A DNA stretch of 64,000 nt from Pedobacter nototheniae (GTDB taxonomy: Bacteria; Bacteroidota; Bacteroidia; Sphingobacteriales; Sphingobacteriaceae): the NCBI RefSeq assembly GCF_004335085.1, contig NZ_RQRS01000019.1:52904-116903 (forward strand), read 5' to 3'. The number at the start of each line of letters is the position of its first letter. Position 1 is the stretch's first letter. Below are positions 8,299-17,334 of this stretch, piece by piece. The notes under the pieces are model-generated. The model ran no database searches and was not told the origin of the DNA. It worked only from the letters and a program-made list of their open reading frames with translations. The translations under genes were made by a program, and so were the position numbers.

Positions 8299-9315
8299 TC
8301 ACAGAATATTTACTTCACGTTCTAAAGTGACTCCAAAAGTAGACTTTACACTGTCTATAATCTGTTCGGATAATTGATACACTTCTTTACCTGTAGCGTT
8401 GCCATGATTTACTAAAACCAGCGCCTGATTTTTCCAGGTACCTGTTTGGCCAACAATTTTGCCCTTCCATCCGCACTGCTCTATTAACCATCCAGCTGCC
8501 AATTTAACTTTTCCATCTGCTGTAGGATAATGTACCACATCGGGGTGATTTGCTACAACATCAGCAAATTCATATTTTTCTATAACCGGATTTTTAAAGA
8601 AACTGCCGGCATTACCAATAGTTGAAGGATCTGGCAGTTTGCTTACACGAATATGCGATACCACAGAAGAAACATCTGCAATATTAGGATTTTGAATGTT
8701 TCTATTGCTAAGCTCAGCCTCAATTGCGCCGTAGGATGTATTAATATTGGGTTGCGTACTTAGATTAAAAGTAACCGATGTAATGATGTATTTTCCTTTT
8801 AGTTCTCCTTTAAAAACACTTTCGCGGTAACCAAAATGGCATTGATTAAAATTAAATATCTTAAAAATCCCTGTTTCTATTTCAAAGGCTTTACAGCTTT
8901 CAAACACATCTTTTAACTCTACACCATAAGCTCCAATATTTTGAATGGGCGATGCACCAACCGTACCAGGAATTAAACTCAGATTTTCTACTCCGGCAAA
9001 ACCATGTTGCACACAATAATTTACCAAATCATTCCAAACTTCACCTGCGCCAGCGGTAACTTTAACCGTTTCACCAGTAATTTCATTTGAAATTCCTTTG
9101 ATGCTCATTTTTATAATTAAGCCCTCAAAGTTTTTAGTGAAAAGCATATTGCTTCCACCGCCAATAATTAAAATCTGATTTGCTTTCACAACCTCAGATT
9201 CAAAAAGCTTACTCAAATCATCTTCATTAAATATTTCAGCAAAAAAACTTGCTTTAACATCTATACCGAAAGAATTGTATGGTTTAAGTGAAATATTTTC
9301 CTGAATCTGCAGCAT
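8299..9315 (-). CDS. murB: UDP-N-acetylenolpyruvoylglucosamine reductase
   Basis: 338 residues from the ATG at 9315; the longer frame from 9339 adds eight residues absent from typical MurB N-termini (MLQIQENISLKPYNSFGID is the usual opening). FAD-binding motifs are visible: LIIGGGSNMLF, SLIPGTVGASPIQNIGAYG, and the catalytic serine segment GNAGSFFKNP, with a catalytic-type Glu in the C-terminal EREVNIL. It reduces UDP-GlcNAc-enolpyruvate to UDP-MurNAc in peptidoglycan synthesis, in the cytoplasm. The gene lies downstream of the peptide locus on the same strand but is a housekeeping gene. Confidence 0.96.
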   Translation of the reverse strand: MLQIQENISLKPYNSFGIDVKASFFAEIFNEDDLSKLFESEVVKANQILIIGGGSNMLFTKNFEGLIIKMSIKGISNEITGETVKVTAGAGEVWNDLVNYCVQHGFAGVENLSLIPGTVGASPIQNIGAYGVELKDVFESCKAFEIETGIFKIFNFNQCHFGYRESVFKGELKGKYIITSVTFNLSTQPNINTSYGAIEAELSNRNIQNPNIADVSSVVSHIRVSKLPDPSTIGNAGSFFKNPVIEKYEFADVVANHPDVVHYPTADGKVKLAAGWLIEQCGWKGKIVGQTGTWKNQALVLVNHGNATGKEVYQLSEQIIDSVKSTFGVTLEREVNIL

Positions 9316-9436
9316 AATTGATTGTAATTTTCTGCCCAAAAGTAAGAAAATAGTGTCTGACTTATTGAATGATTATAAATCAGGAATAAATTTAATCACA
9401 ATGCAGCAAATACCGCATTGTGATTAACCTTTAATA

Positions 9437-9568
9437 CTAAAGCGTTGTTGGCCTTATGGTAATAACAGTTATGGTTTTAACTGGAACAGTTGGCATTTTA
9501 AGTCCATCATGCTTTATTTTTTTAAAAACAAACATGGTTCTTTTAGTTAATGGCTTTGTTATTCTCAT
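9437..9568 (-). CDS. Possible small basic peptide, 43 residues
   Basis: An ATG at 9568 opens a 43-residue frame ending with TAG at 9437-9439. It begins 26 bases after the stop of the first double-glycine precursor, in the same direction. The product is basic and rich in Thr, Val, Ile and Pro (KTITVITIRPTTL at the end), and has no cysteine and no double-glycine leader. It might be an accessory or immunity-type peptide, a third unusual precursor, or a chance frame. I put it in because of its position at the end of the peptide operon. Confidence 0.3.
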   Translation of the reverse strand: MRITKPLTKRTMFVFKKIKHDGLKMPTVPVKTITVITIRPTTL

Positions 9569-9594
9569 CGCTTTAATTTAATGTTGTTAAAAAA

Positions 9595-9834
9595 TTAAGC
9601 ACATGGCTGCATAACCACCTCACCAGCACAAGTATACATAACTGGGCCAGAGCAACCTCCATTTGTTGGCGACCATTGTCCTCCTACAAAAATGCCATTG
9701 GCATCTGTTGTACCCATATTGCCCATACAATCAAAGGGCACTAAGTTACCATCGCAAACACCACACATCATCTGTTTTTTTCCACCTAATACATTTTTCA
9801 TTTCAGCTTTGCTGAGCAAATTTGTCTTTTTCAT
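9595..9834 (-). CDS. Double-glycine leader peptide precursor 1, six-cysteine core
   Basis: 79 residues from the ATG at 9834 (an in-frame ATG at 9879 would add 15 residues before the leader; the second precursor supports the shorter start). The leader is MKKTNLLSKAEMKNVLGG, 18 residues ending in the Gly-Gly cut site of C39 peptidases. The 61-residue core is Gly-rich and has six cysteines (core positions 6, 9, 18, 43, 51, 60), enough for three disulfides. It lies 85 bases after the HlyD gene and behind the C39 exporter, whose substrate it should be. The likely role is a secreted bacteriocin or signalling peptide; the activity is not readable from sequence. Confidence 0.82.
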   Translation of the reverse strand: MKKTNLLSKAEMKNVLGGKKQMMCGVCDGNLVPFDCMGNMGTTDANGIFVGGQWSPTNGGCSGPVMYTCAGEVVMQPCA

Positions 9835-9896
9835 TTTTTTAGGGATTTGATTTGTTTTGAAGTTTTTGCGGGCTTTCACGCAAGCCTGCTTTAGCG
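9832..9896 (-). promoter_or_regulatory. Conserved upstream region of precursor 1
   Basis: The 65 bases from CGCT (9893-9896) to the start ATG align without gaps with 16173-16237 upstream of precursor 2. About 42 of 65 positions are identical, including the ten-base block TTGCGTGAAA and an A-run before ATG. A GGCTT/AAGCC hairpin surrounds the block here. It may be a promoter, a regulator-binding site or an RNA element shared by both precursors. Confidence 0.6.
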
Positions 9897-9919
9897 GTAT
9901 TTTTAATTGTATAAATATA

Positions 9920-11203
9920 TTATTGGCTATGCATCATTTTGGTAATATTCCTAAAGAAACGCTGCAGTAAAGAACTTTCTTCTGTAATAATTTCTGCATC
10001 AGCCAGCATTCCATTTTTAAGTACAATTTTTCGATTTGGGTCTTTATTTTCAAATTGCTCAAAGCTTACCTTGGCAATAAACACGCTATCTTTATAAGCC
10101 GCATCAGAAATATAGGTTAAGCGCCCTCTAATCATTCCATACTGTTCAAACGGATAGCTTTTTAATTTAACCAGCGTACGTTCTCCCTTGCGGATTTTAC
10201 CCATATTGTACTGCGGAATTTGTACCTCGCCAAAGTAATTTGCATTGCCAGGGTTCACAATAAAAATTTCTTGATTGGCTGCAACATTTTGATTTTGTTG
10301 TACAATACCGGCAAAGCTCAATTTACCAGCCACAGGTGCTTTTAAAATGTGCTGCAATATCCAGGCATCACTTTCGGTAACACATTGATTGAGTGATTGT
10401 AAAAATTTAGCTTGTTCTTCTGCAATGGTATGTTTTAAATCAAGTAATTCTTTTTCCTTGCCTGTGTAGCTGCTGGCGTTATTAAGCATGGAAGTTTCTG
10501 TTTGTTGCAACGGGTACTTTGATGCTAAATATTTATTCTCTTGCTGAGTGAACTCACTGCTGGATATAACTTTTTTATCATAAAGCTGCCTATATGCTTT
10601 ATATTCCTTCTCATTATTGGCATATTCTTGTTGCTGTACCTTTTGCTGTTTAACTAATTGTGCTTTAAGTGTTGTAATATCTTTTAAATCTCGCTCCAAA
10701 TAGGCCATTTTATTTAGATAATAACCATTTTTTTGAGTAGATTGATATTGCAAATATTGCTGGTAAAAACTTTGATAACTGCCTTGAAGCTCTCCCAAAT
10801 TTAAACCTGTAGGTAAATTAACCGAAGCTAAACTGTTTGTTAAAAGGTTATTTTGAAACTTTTTTAGTTCTTTACTCAACTTCAAAACATCGTTGGGATT
10901 TGCCGTACTTTCAAAAAATGCCAGAACCTGATTTTCTTGTACCATCTGGCCATCCTCTACCAGTAAAGCCGTTAGTTTTCCGCCTTGCTTTGCTAAAACC
11001 TGTTTAGGAGAATTTAAACTGTTTACCTTTAAATTGGTTTTAACAACATCAGGGTATTCAATTAATGCCGACAGCAAAATAATACCGCCCAAAATGGCAA
11101 AAATCAAAGTTATTCCCCACCGTAAAATCCATGATGGAACTGCAGTAATAATATCCTGCACTTCTTCGCTGTTTACTTCCTGATATATAATTTCTTGAGG
11201 CAT
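9920..11203 (-). CDS. HlyD-family secretion protein, partner of the C39 exporter
   Basis: 427 residues. A membrane helix at about 29-49 (GITLIFAILGGIILLSALI), then a barrel-sandwich segment (QVLAKQGGKLTALLVEDGQ), a long coiled-coil hairpin (about 105-275) and the second barrel half with APVAGKLSFAGIVQQNQNV. This is the adaptor of type I-like peptide export: it links the inner-membrane ABC exporter to an outer-membrane channel. It starts 44 bases after the exporter gene and precedes precursor 1, so the three are likely co-transcribed. The outer-membrane partner is not encoded here; one of the TolC proteins in the window or elsewhere could serve. Confidence 0.93.
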   Translation of the reverse strand: MPQEIIYQEVNSEEVQDIITAVPSWILRWGITLIFAILGGIILLSALIEYPDVVKTNLKVNSLNSPKQVLAKQGGKLTALLVEDGQMVQENQVLAFFESTANPNDVLKLSKELKKFQNNLLTNSLASVNLPTGLNLGELQGSYQSFYQQYLQYQSTQKNGYYLNKMAYLERDLKDITTLKAQLVKQQKVQQQEYANNEKEYKAYRQLYDKKVISSSEFTQQENKYLASKYPLQQTETSMLNNASSYTGKEKELLDLKHTIAEEQAKFLQSLNQCVTESDAWILQHILKAPVAGKLSFAGIVQQNQNVAANQEIFIVNPGNANYFGEVQIPQYNMGKIRKGERTLVKLKSYPFEQYGMIRGRLTYISDAAYKDSVFIAKVSFEQFENKDPNRKIVLKNGMLADAEIITEESSLLQRFFRNITKMMHSQ

Positions 11204-11247
11204 TTATTTTTCATTTTTTTGATTATAAAAAATCAATTATCATCTTT

Positions 11248-13434
11248 TTACGAACCCAACTCCAGCTGGTTTTTCACCAATTGGTAATATTCGCCTTTAC
11301 TTTGTGTAAGTTCTGCATGGGTTCCTTGCTCTATAATTGCACCTTTATCAAGCACAATAATATTATCAGCATTTTTAACCGTACTTAATCTATGCGCAAC
11401 TACAACAACCGTTCGTCCTTTAAAAAAGCTTTCCAGGTTTTCCATAATTACTTTTTCGTTGTTGGCATCGAGCGCATTTGTAGCTTCATCAAAGAAAATA
11501 TATTCGGGATCTTTATACACCGCACGTGCAATTAAAATTCGTTGCTTTTGCCCCTGACTAATTCCATTTCCTTCAGAACCTATTTTGGTATTTAAACCCA
11601 GCGGCAGACTTTCTACGAAGTCATTTATATTGGCTACATTAATTGCATGTTTTAACTTAGCCATATTTGGATATTCATCACCTACTGCAATATTTTTGGC
11701 AATACTATCAGAAAATATAAAACCATCCTGCATTACCACGCCACATAATCCTCGCCAATAACGAAAGCTAACTTGATTTAAATAAGAATTACCAATTTTT
11801 ATATCTCCTTTTTGTGGTTCATAAAAACGGAGTAAAAGTTTAAGAATTGTTGTTTTTCCACTTCCACTCATGCCTACAATAGCTGTAGTTTTGCCCGCAG
11901 GAATACTTAAATCTATTTTGGATAACACAGGCTCATTACCAGCACCTGGATAAGTAAAAGATAAATTTTCAATATTAATACTTTTATCCTCCGGCAACTC
12001 TCTAATAAAGGTTTTATCTAAAGGTTCTTCATCGTCCATTTCCCTGATTTCGTTTAAGCGTTCCAGTGAAATTTTTGCATCTTGCAACTGTTGAACAAAT
12101 CCAAGCATTTGTTCAATAGGGCTATTTAACTGTCCAATAATGTATTGCACTGCCATCATTGCACCCAACGTTAACTGACCATCAATAACGGATTTGGCAA
12201 CTAAAAAAGTAATTAGAATATTTTTTCCTTCATTAATAAAGAATGTTCCAGCTTGTTGATACTGCCCAAGCGCCAGGCTTTTTACATTGAACCTAAAAAG
12301 TCCTGCCTGAATACGTTCCCACTCCCACCGTTTTTGTTGCTCACAGTTATTTAGCTTTATTTCTTGCATACCGCTAATTAGCTGCACAACCGAACTTTGG
12401 TTTTTTGCGGAAATATCAAAACGTTTGAAATCAAGTTCACGTCTTCTTTTAAGGAAAAACACTACCCATAAACTGTATAAAATACTGCTTACCACAAAAA
12501 TGATGAAGATATTGATATTGTAATAAGCAAGTACAACTGCAAAAATCACCAGGTTGAACATAGAAAAGATCACACTTAAAGTAGAGCCTGTTAAAAAGCT
12601 TTCAATCCTTTTCTGATCGTTCATTCTCTGCAAAATATCACCAGTCATTTTGGTATCAAAATAACCCATTGGCAACTTCATTAACTTAATTAGAAAATCA
12701 GTTAATATGGAAATATTAATTCGGGTACTAATGTGAAGTAAAATCCATGAACGGATAAAGTCGACGCTCATTCGCCCGATAAACAGCATGGTTTGGGCAA
12801 TAAGAATGATGTAAATAAAGTTAAGGTTACGTGTGTTAATACCAATATCAACAACAGATTGTGTTAGAAATGGCAAAATAAGCTGCAACAAACTACCTAC
12901 GCCTAAACCTACAAAAAGCTGAATAACTAATTGCTTGTAGCGATATAAATATTTTAATAGATAACTAAAATCCAACCCATCGTTCTTGTCTCCATCCTGT
13001 GTATAAAAATCAGGACTAGGTGATAGCGTTAGTAAAACACCTTCACTTTCGCCACCAGATGTAGTGCTCAACCAGTGCTTTGAAAACTCGGTTTCTGTAT
13101 ATTCTATAAGTCCTTTGGCAGGATCGGCAACAAAAAATTTATTTCCCTTAATTTTATAGAGCACAACGAAGTGGTTCTGATCCCAATGTAAAATCATCGG
13201 AAACTCTACTTCTTTAATTTGGCTTAGCGACAGCTTTATCCCCGTAGTACGAAAGCCAATTTTTTCTGCTGCTTCACTTATTCCTAATAAGGAAACACCT
13301 TCCCGGTTTATACCAGAAATTTCTCGTAAACGTTGTAAGCTGAAGTTTTTGCCATAATGCCGGGCAATCATACGTAAACAGGTAGGCCCACAATCCATTT
13401 GATCGGGTTGTTTATAAAAAGGGAATGAAATCAA
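11248..13434 (-). CDS. Peptidase C39-containing ABC exporter for double-glycine peptides
   Basis: 728 residues in the PCAT layout. The N-terminal C39 protease has an intact apparent triad: Cys15 in QMDCGPTC, His88 in DQNHFVVL and Asp104 in VADPAKG, with Gln9 placed for the oxyanion hole. Six membrane helices follow (about 165-430). The ATPase shows Walker A GMSGSGKTT, signature ISQGQKQRI, Walker B YIFFDEATNALD and H-loop VVAHRLST. It should cut leaders after Gly-Gly and pump the core out with the HlyD partner. The substrates are expected to be the precursors at 9595 and 16023. Confidence 0.96.
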   Translation of the reverse strand: MISFPFYKQPDQMDCGPTCLRMIARHYGKNFSLQRLREISGINREGVSLLGISEAAEKIGFRTTGIKLSLSQIKEVEFPMILHWDQNHFVVLYKIKGNKFFVADPAKGLIEYTETEFSKHWLSTTSGGESEGVLLTLSPSPDFYTQDGDKNDGLDFSYLLKYLYRYKQLVIQLFVGLGVGSLLQLILPFLTQSVVDIGINTRNLNFIYIILIAQTMLFIGRMSVDFIRSWILLHISTRINISILTDFLIKLMKLPMGYFDTKMTGDILQRMNDQKRIESFLTGSTLSVIFSMFNLVIFAVVLAYYNINIFIIFVVSSILYSLWVVFFLKRRRELDFKRFDISAKNQSSVVQLISGMQEIKLNNCEQQKRWEWERIQAGLFRFNVKSLALGQYQQAGTFFINEGKNILITFLVAKSVIDGQLTLGAMMAVQYIIGQLNSPIEQMLGFVQQLQDAKISLERLNEIREMDDEEPLDKTFIRELPEDKSINIENLSFTYPGAGNEPVLSKIDLSIPAGKTTAIVGMSGSGKTTILKLLLRFYEPQKGDIKIGNSYLNQVSFRYWRGLCGVVMQDGFIFSDSIAKNIAVGDEYPNMAKLKHAINVANINDFVESLPLGLNTKIGSEGNGISQGQKQRILIARAVYKDPEYIFFDEATNALDANNEKVIMENLESFFKGRTVVVVAHRLSTVKNADNIIVLDKGAIIEQGTHAELTQSKGEYYQLVKNQLELGS

Positions 13435-13603
13435 ATTTTAAATATTTATATGCGTTTACTCTGATCCGGATATGTATAATTAATTTAACTAACCTGTGGT
13501 GAATATAATAATAATTTGATTTTTATTGGCTTATATTTAGTTCGAAAAATCAAATTTGTTACATGAATTTATATAAATAGTTACATTTCGGTTGTTTGTC
13601 AAA

Positions 13604-14784
13604 TCAATATGTGTTCTTTAATTCATTCACGCTATTTAACTGTTCTAAAATAAAGCTAGGCAAAGGGTGTTTCTTTATTTCCTCGGTCCAATAGTCTACA
13701 CTATAAAAACTCCCGTCAATGTCAATATGGCTCTTGTATTTTATTGGCTTAATCCAAGTGTAATTTATTTTGTCATCAATAAATATCTCTGTAACTGTTT
13801 CTTCGGCATTGATCTGCCCTATTACGCTGCCCTTTTTCAATCTCTTTTCATTGGAAAGTAAATACGTTGGGTGTCTAATGCTTCCTGTCGTTGTCCACTT
13901 TTCTATATTTTTGGATTTACCAGATATTTTCCACCATAATGCTATTTTTATTGCTTCATCACCCTCAAAGCTATTGGTAAGATTTATTTCTTTTGGTAGA
14001 TTTTCTTTACTATAAATAGCATATCCAACATTTTTGCCCTCATCATAAACATTATATAAGCTATCTTTAGCTTTTTTTGTAGTATACCAACTCCAACTAC
14101 TGGAGATTCGATCACCGTTAGGTAAGTCATTATTAAAAAATCCATCGTAAGAGGAAATACTAACTATTTTAGATTTTGCTTTTATACTGTCTATTCTAAA
14201 ATTCCTGGAGGCCCTTATGTATTTATTTTTTTGTGCACGAAAAGGGTTTTTGAGGTGTTCAAATGGAATTTCATAATCAATAATTGCATCGCCATACCTT
14301 ACAAGCTTATCATTTTCGAGTTTCCAACTCCGTACATAAGCACTTAGCATATAATATTTATTAGTACGCTTCCCTTTTATTTCAACACCATCTAGTTGGT
14401 TAACTTTAATTTTTTCTAAATAAACAATATTAGGCAATGTGGCAAAGGATAATTCTACTGGTTGGTAATCCACGCTATATAACATTATCTTTTTTACTTC
14501 TAGTTTTGCTAAGGAAGGCTGATCAAAAAGAAACTCGCCTTTTCATTTGTATTTCCAATTAAGCTTCCTATTTCGGTAAGTATAGACAATCCATTAATTG
14601 GCTGTTTATCTGCTCTATCTAACACAATTATTTTAGTGCTTTGAGCAAACATAATGTGGGGATTTAATATAATAAATGCTAAAAAGAAGAGTCTTCTCAC
14701 GTGGGTATATTTAAATTCGAAAAAGATGCTCAAAATAACGATGAGACTCCAATGTATGATTATTAACTTAATAATATGTATCAA
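13604..14784 (-). pseudogene. Frameshifted exported protein with carboxypeptidase-like regulatory domain
   Basis: Two frames together make one protein. The upstream part (to 14509) has a signal peptide (RRLFFLAFIILNPHIMFAQ) and the start of a carboxypeptidase-like beta-sandwich (IIVLDRADKQPINGLSILTE). It fails at a GG pair at 14538-14539. Restoring one G gives NEKGEFLFDQPSLAKLEVKK, which runs straight into the downstream 293-residue frame. The start is uncertain: a GTG at 14698-14700 directly precedes the signal peptide, while the ATG at 14784 gives 28 extra residues. The remainder is beta-rich and not recognised. It lies between the TlpA gene and the exporter in the peptide operon. A sequencing error cannot be excluded. 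Confidence 0.72.
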
Positions 14785-14804
14785 GGAGAATTTATAATAT
14801 AAAG

Positions 14805-15965
14805 CTATTTAACAAATAATTTATTCAGTTTTTTTTGCAAATCAGAACCCCTTAAGTTAACCCCAACAACGATTCCTTTTCCATCTATCAGATAATTTGC
14901 TGGGATAGCATTTATACCTAATTCCTTTGCAATTCCTGATGAACCACCAGGATTATACAGGTTGATAAATTCCTGGGTTTTATCTTGTGCTATTGCGGCC
15001 AGCCATTTAGCTTTATCTTTCTCTGCATCAATCGAAATAGAAATAATATTAAAACCCTTTTTATGATATTTTTGATAGGCCAGCTTCAAATTAGGATTTT
15101 CTGCCCTGCAGGGTGCACACCAACTGGCCCAGAAATCAATCAGAGTATATTTACCAAAGGTATCATTACCTTTGACTATCTTGTCTTTTGCATTTTTAAG
15201 TTCAAAAACAGGCATTTTTGTTCCAATTTTTAATTCATTCTTGAACATGTTTTCTTGTACGGTTATTAAGCTATCGGTTAGCCTACCATATTTACTTTTG
15301 CGTATCCTATCTGAAAACAAACTGAATATCGTCCTAGTTTCAGTTGTTGGTATTATTGGCACCATTGCAAATACAAAAAAATTATCCAATGCGACCTCCG
15401 AATTTTTATTTTCCTTAATTATATCTAAACTGCTCATTGATTTTAGAATATAATTTTTTCTTTTGGCTGCAGCTTTTTCAGTTTTGTTTGTTGCGGCAAT
15501 AAGATATTTTTTATCAATTTCGCCATATAAGCTATCTAATTTCTTTTTATAAAGGTTTTCATTTTGAACAAAAATATTGTTAATGATATTAAGAGTGTCT
15601 CCTCGAATTGAAAAACCATTTCCTGTATAAAAAACCTCAACCTTTGGTTCAAATAAAAAATTTTGACAAATCATATTTTTCTGATTGTAAATCAAGTCAT
15701 TTTCACTAATTGATTCATTATTACTTAAAACTACCAATCCTGATTGTAAACCGCCATTTTCAGTCAACAATGAATAATTACCCAAAAACAAAATGGTATC
15801 AGTAACAGCTTTTCTCTCTGCGGGATAATTATTATAGTCATATAAAAAAACGTACTTAAATGTACTCTTGTCTTTTAATTTTACAGTTATTTTATAATCT
15901 TTTTGCTGTGCAAAAACTGAGGTTAAAGTGGTGAACAGCAATATTAGGGTTAATCTTAATTTCAT
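14805..15965 (-). CDS. TlpA/ResA-like exported thioredoxin-family protein
   Basis: 386 residues with a signal peptide (residues 1-20, ending SVFAQ). The N-terminal two-thirds is a beta-rich then helical region of the kind often found before thioredoxin folds in Bacteroidota (DUF4369-like). The C-terminal domain has LIDFWASWCAPCRAENP with the redox pair WCAPC at 282-286 and the cis-Pro loop GINAIPANYL. It is a periplasmic thiol-disulfide reductase or isomerase. It starts 57 bases after the stop of precursor 2 and lies in the same leftward operon, so it may shuffle or reduce disulfides of the exported cysteine-rich peptides. That link is inferred. Confidence 0.9.
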   Translation of the reverse strand: MKLRLTLILLFTTLTSVFAQQKDYKITVKLKDKSTFKYVFLYDYNNYPAERKAVTDTILFLGNYSLLTENGGLQSGLVVLSNNESISENDLIYNQKNMICQNFLFEPKVEVFYTGNGFSIRGDTLNIINNIFVQNENLYKKKLDSLYGEIDKKYLIAATNKTEKAAAKRKNYILKSMSSLDIIKENKNSEVALDNFFVFAMVPIIPTTETRTIFSLFSDRIRKSKYGRLTDSLITVQENMFKNELKIGTKMPVFELKNAKDKIVKGNDTFGKYTLIDFWASWCAPCRAENPNLKLAYQKYHKKGFNIISISIDAEKDKAKWLAAIAQDKTQEFINLYNPGGSSGIAKELGINAIPANYLIDGKGIVVGVNLRGSDLQKKLNKLFVK

Positions 15966-16022
15966 TTTTATCGTTTAAAAAATGCAATTAATAGCATAGC
16001 TATCAATTGCATTTTGATATTA

Positions 16023-16175
16023 TCAACTACATAAACCGTCACAAGCGGTAACTTTTTGGGTTAACTCGTGGCCGTGTCCATGATAGCCCGACATACAGAT
16101 ATTATAACATCTAATATAATCGCCACCTTTAATAATTTTCATTTCAGCCTTGCTGAGTACATTTACATTTTTCAT
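16023..16175 (-). CDS. Double-glycine leader peptide precursor 2, four-cysteine core with HGHGH
   Basis: A 50-residue frame from ATG at 16173-16175 to TGA at 16023-16025. The leader MKNVNVLSKAEMKIIKGG is 18 residues, shares the block LSKAEMK with precursor 1 at the same position, and ends in Gly-Gly. The 32-residue core has four cysteines (core positions 5, 9, 27, 31) in two CxxxC pairs and a central YHGHGHE stretch that could bind metal. It heads the operon, just before the TlpA gene. It is likely exported and trimmed by the C39 exporter at 11248-13434. The function (antimicrobial, signal, metal-binding) is unknown. Confidence 0.8.
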   Translation of the reverse strand: MKNVNVLSKAEMKIIKGGDYIRCYNICMSGYHGHGHELTQKVTACDGLCS

Positions 16176-16237
16176 TTTTTTCAGATTTAATTTCGTTTAA
16201 AATTTTCGTTGCTATTTCACGCAATACAACTTAAGCG
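16173..16237 (-). promoter_or_regulatory. Conserved upstream region of precursor 2
   Basis: Counterpart of 9832-9896: the same 65-base length from CGCT to the start ATG, the same TTGCGTGAAA block at the same distance, and the same run of seven A residues leading into TG. Conservation outside the coding leader points to shared regulation or recent duplication of the precursor unit. Confidence 0.6.
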
Positions 16238-16557
16238 ATGCTGATGAATGTCAACATTTCATTGTAGAGCAACATGTTTGCAACCAGCTACTCTTTTTTG
16301 CACAAAAATTTTTTTAATACTTTTAATTACAGCTAATCCAATGTTTCAACTTCTATATAATTTCATATTTAGTTTGAAGTTTAAACTGAATTTGAATATA
16401 AAATTTGATTCATTGTTGACTATTATGTGAAAGCACCAAAATATTATGCAAAAAGGCTTAAACTATATTTTTAGTCCCGATAAAATGTATTAAATTTAAA
16501 ATATTAACGCTATCGTCATCCCAGTAGCAACACTCACTAATTGCTATATAATTAAAG
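16238..16557. other. Intergenic region between precursor 2 and the LytTR regulator
   Basis: About 320 very AT-rich bases between divergent genes. I see no credible gene. Promoters for both directions should lie here; TATATTTT at about 16464 on the plus strand is a weak -7-like match. LytTR binding repeats could be here but I cannot identify them by eye. Confidence 0.4.
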
Positions 16558-17235
16558 ATGACACATACTTGCATTATCGTAGACGACGAACAATATTCTA
16601 TAAATCAATTAACAGAATACATCGCCTTAACTCCTTCTTTAACTTTAACAAAGGCTTATACGAACCCACTATTGGCATTAAAAGAAATAAGCGAGATGGA
16701 ACAACCAGTAGATTTTTTATTTACTGATATAGAAATGCCTTATGTAGATGGGCTAAAACTTGTAAAAGAAGTAAGCCATAAGGTTAAGCATTTGGTACTG
16801 GTTAGTGCACATTTAAAATATGCTATTGACGGGTATGACGTTGGAGCCGTTCATTTTCTACTAAAACCCTTTTGCATTAATAAATTTAATAAAATAGTGG
16901 ATTTTCTAATCTATAAAACTCCAATCCCAAGGCCTTTTATTTGGATAAAATCTGGTTTAAGAAAAGAAAATATAAAAATACTTATAGATGAAATTGTTGT
17001 TATACAAGGGGCTTCAAATTACATTAAAATTTATACTAAAGAAGAAACTTACTTACAATATGGGACATTATTGGCTATGGAAAATCAATTAAAAGATTAT
17101 AATCATTTCCAAAGGATTAGCAAATCGTTTATTATCTCTATAAAACATATAAAGAAATATAATAAACATAGTTTACTACTTACAAATAATACCATAGTAA
17201 ATATTGGCTCATCTTATAAACCGAATATAACCTAA
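16558..17235 (+). CDS. LytTR-family response regulator
   Basis: 225 residues. The receiver domain has the acidic pair Asp9-Asp10, phosphoacceptor Asp57 in FLFTDIEMPY and the conserved Lys in LLKPF. The C-terminal LytTR DNA-binding domain starts around 125 (IDEIVVIQGASNYIKIYTKE, then FQRISKSFIISIKHIKKY). No sensor kinase is adjacent, so it is an orphan here. LytTR regulators commonly control bacteriocin and signalling peptide operons in other phyla, and this one is divergent from precursor 2, so it probably regulates the locus; this is inferred from position. Confidence 0.93.
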   Translation: MTHTCIIVDDEQYSINQLTEYIALTPSLTLTKAYTNPLLALKEISEMEQPVDFLFTDIEMPYVDGLKLVKEVSHKVKHLVLVSAHLKYAIDGYDVGAVHFLLKPFCINKFNKIVDFLIYKTPIPRPFIWIKSGLRKENIKILIDEIVVIQGASNYIKIYTKEETYLQYGTLLAMENQLKDYNHFQRISKSFIISIKHIKKYNKHSLLLTNNTIVNIGSSYKPNIT

Positions 17236-17334
17236 ATTGAGATCCAAAAATTAGTAGGTAGCTTAAAATGACTGAAAACAGCTATTGAAATAAATTATAA
17301 TTTCTTCGAAAACCTTTCATCAACAACCTAGCTA

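Noticed and set aside
16248..16430. 60-residue plus-strand frame in front of the LytTR gene
   Set aside because: Low-complexity Leu/Phe/Asn composition in very AT-rich DNA, no plausible start context and no recognisable motif; it lies in the promoter region of divergent genes.
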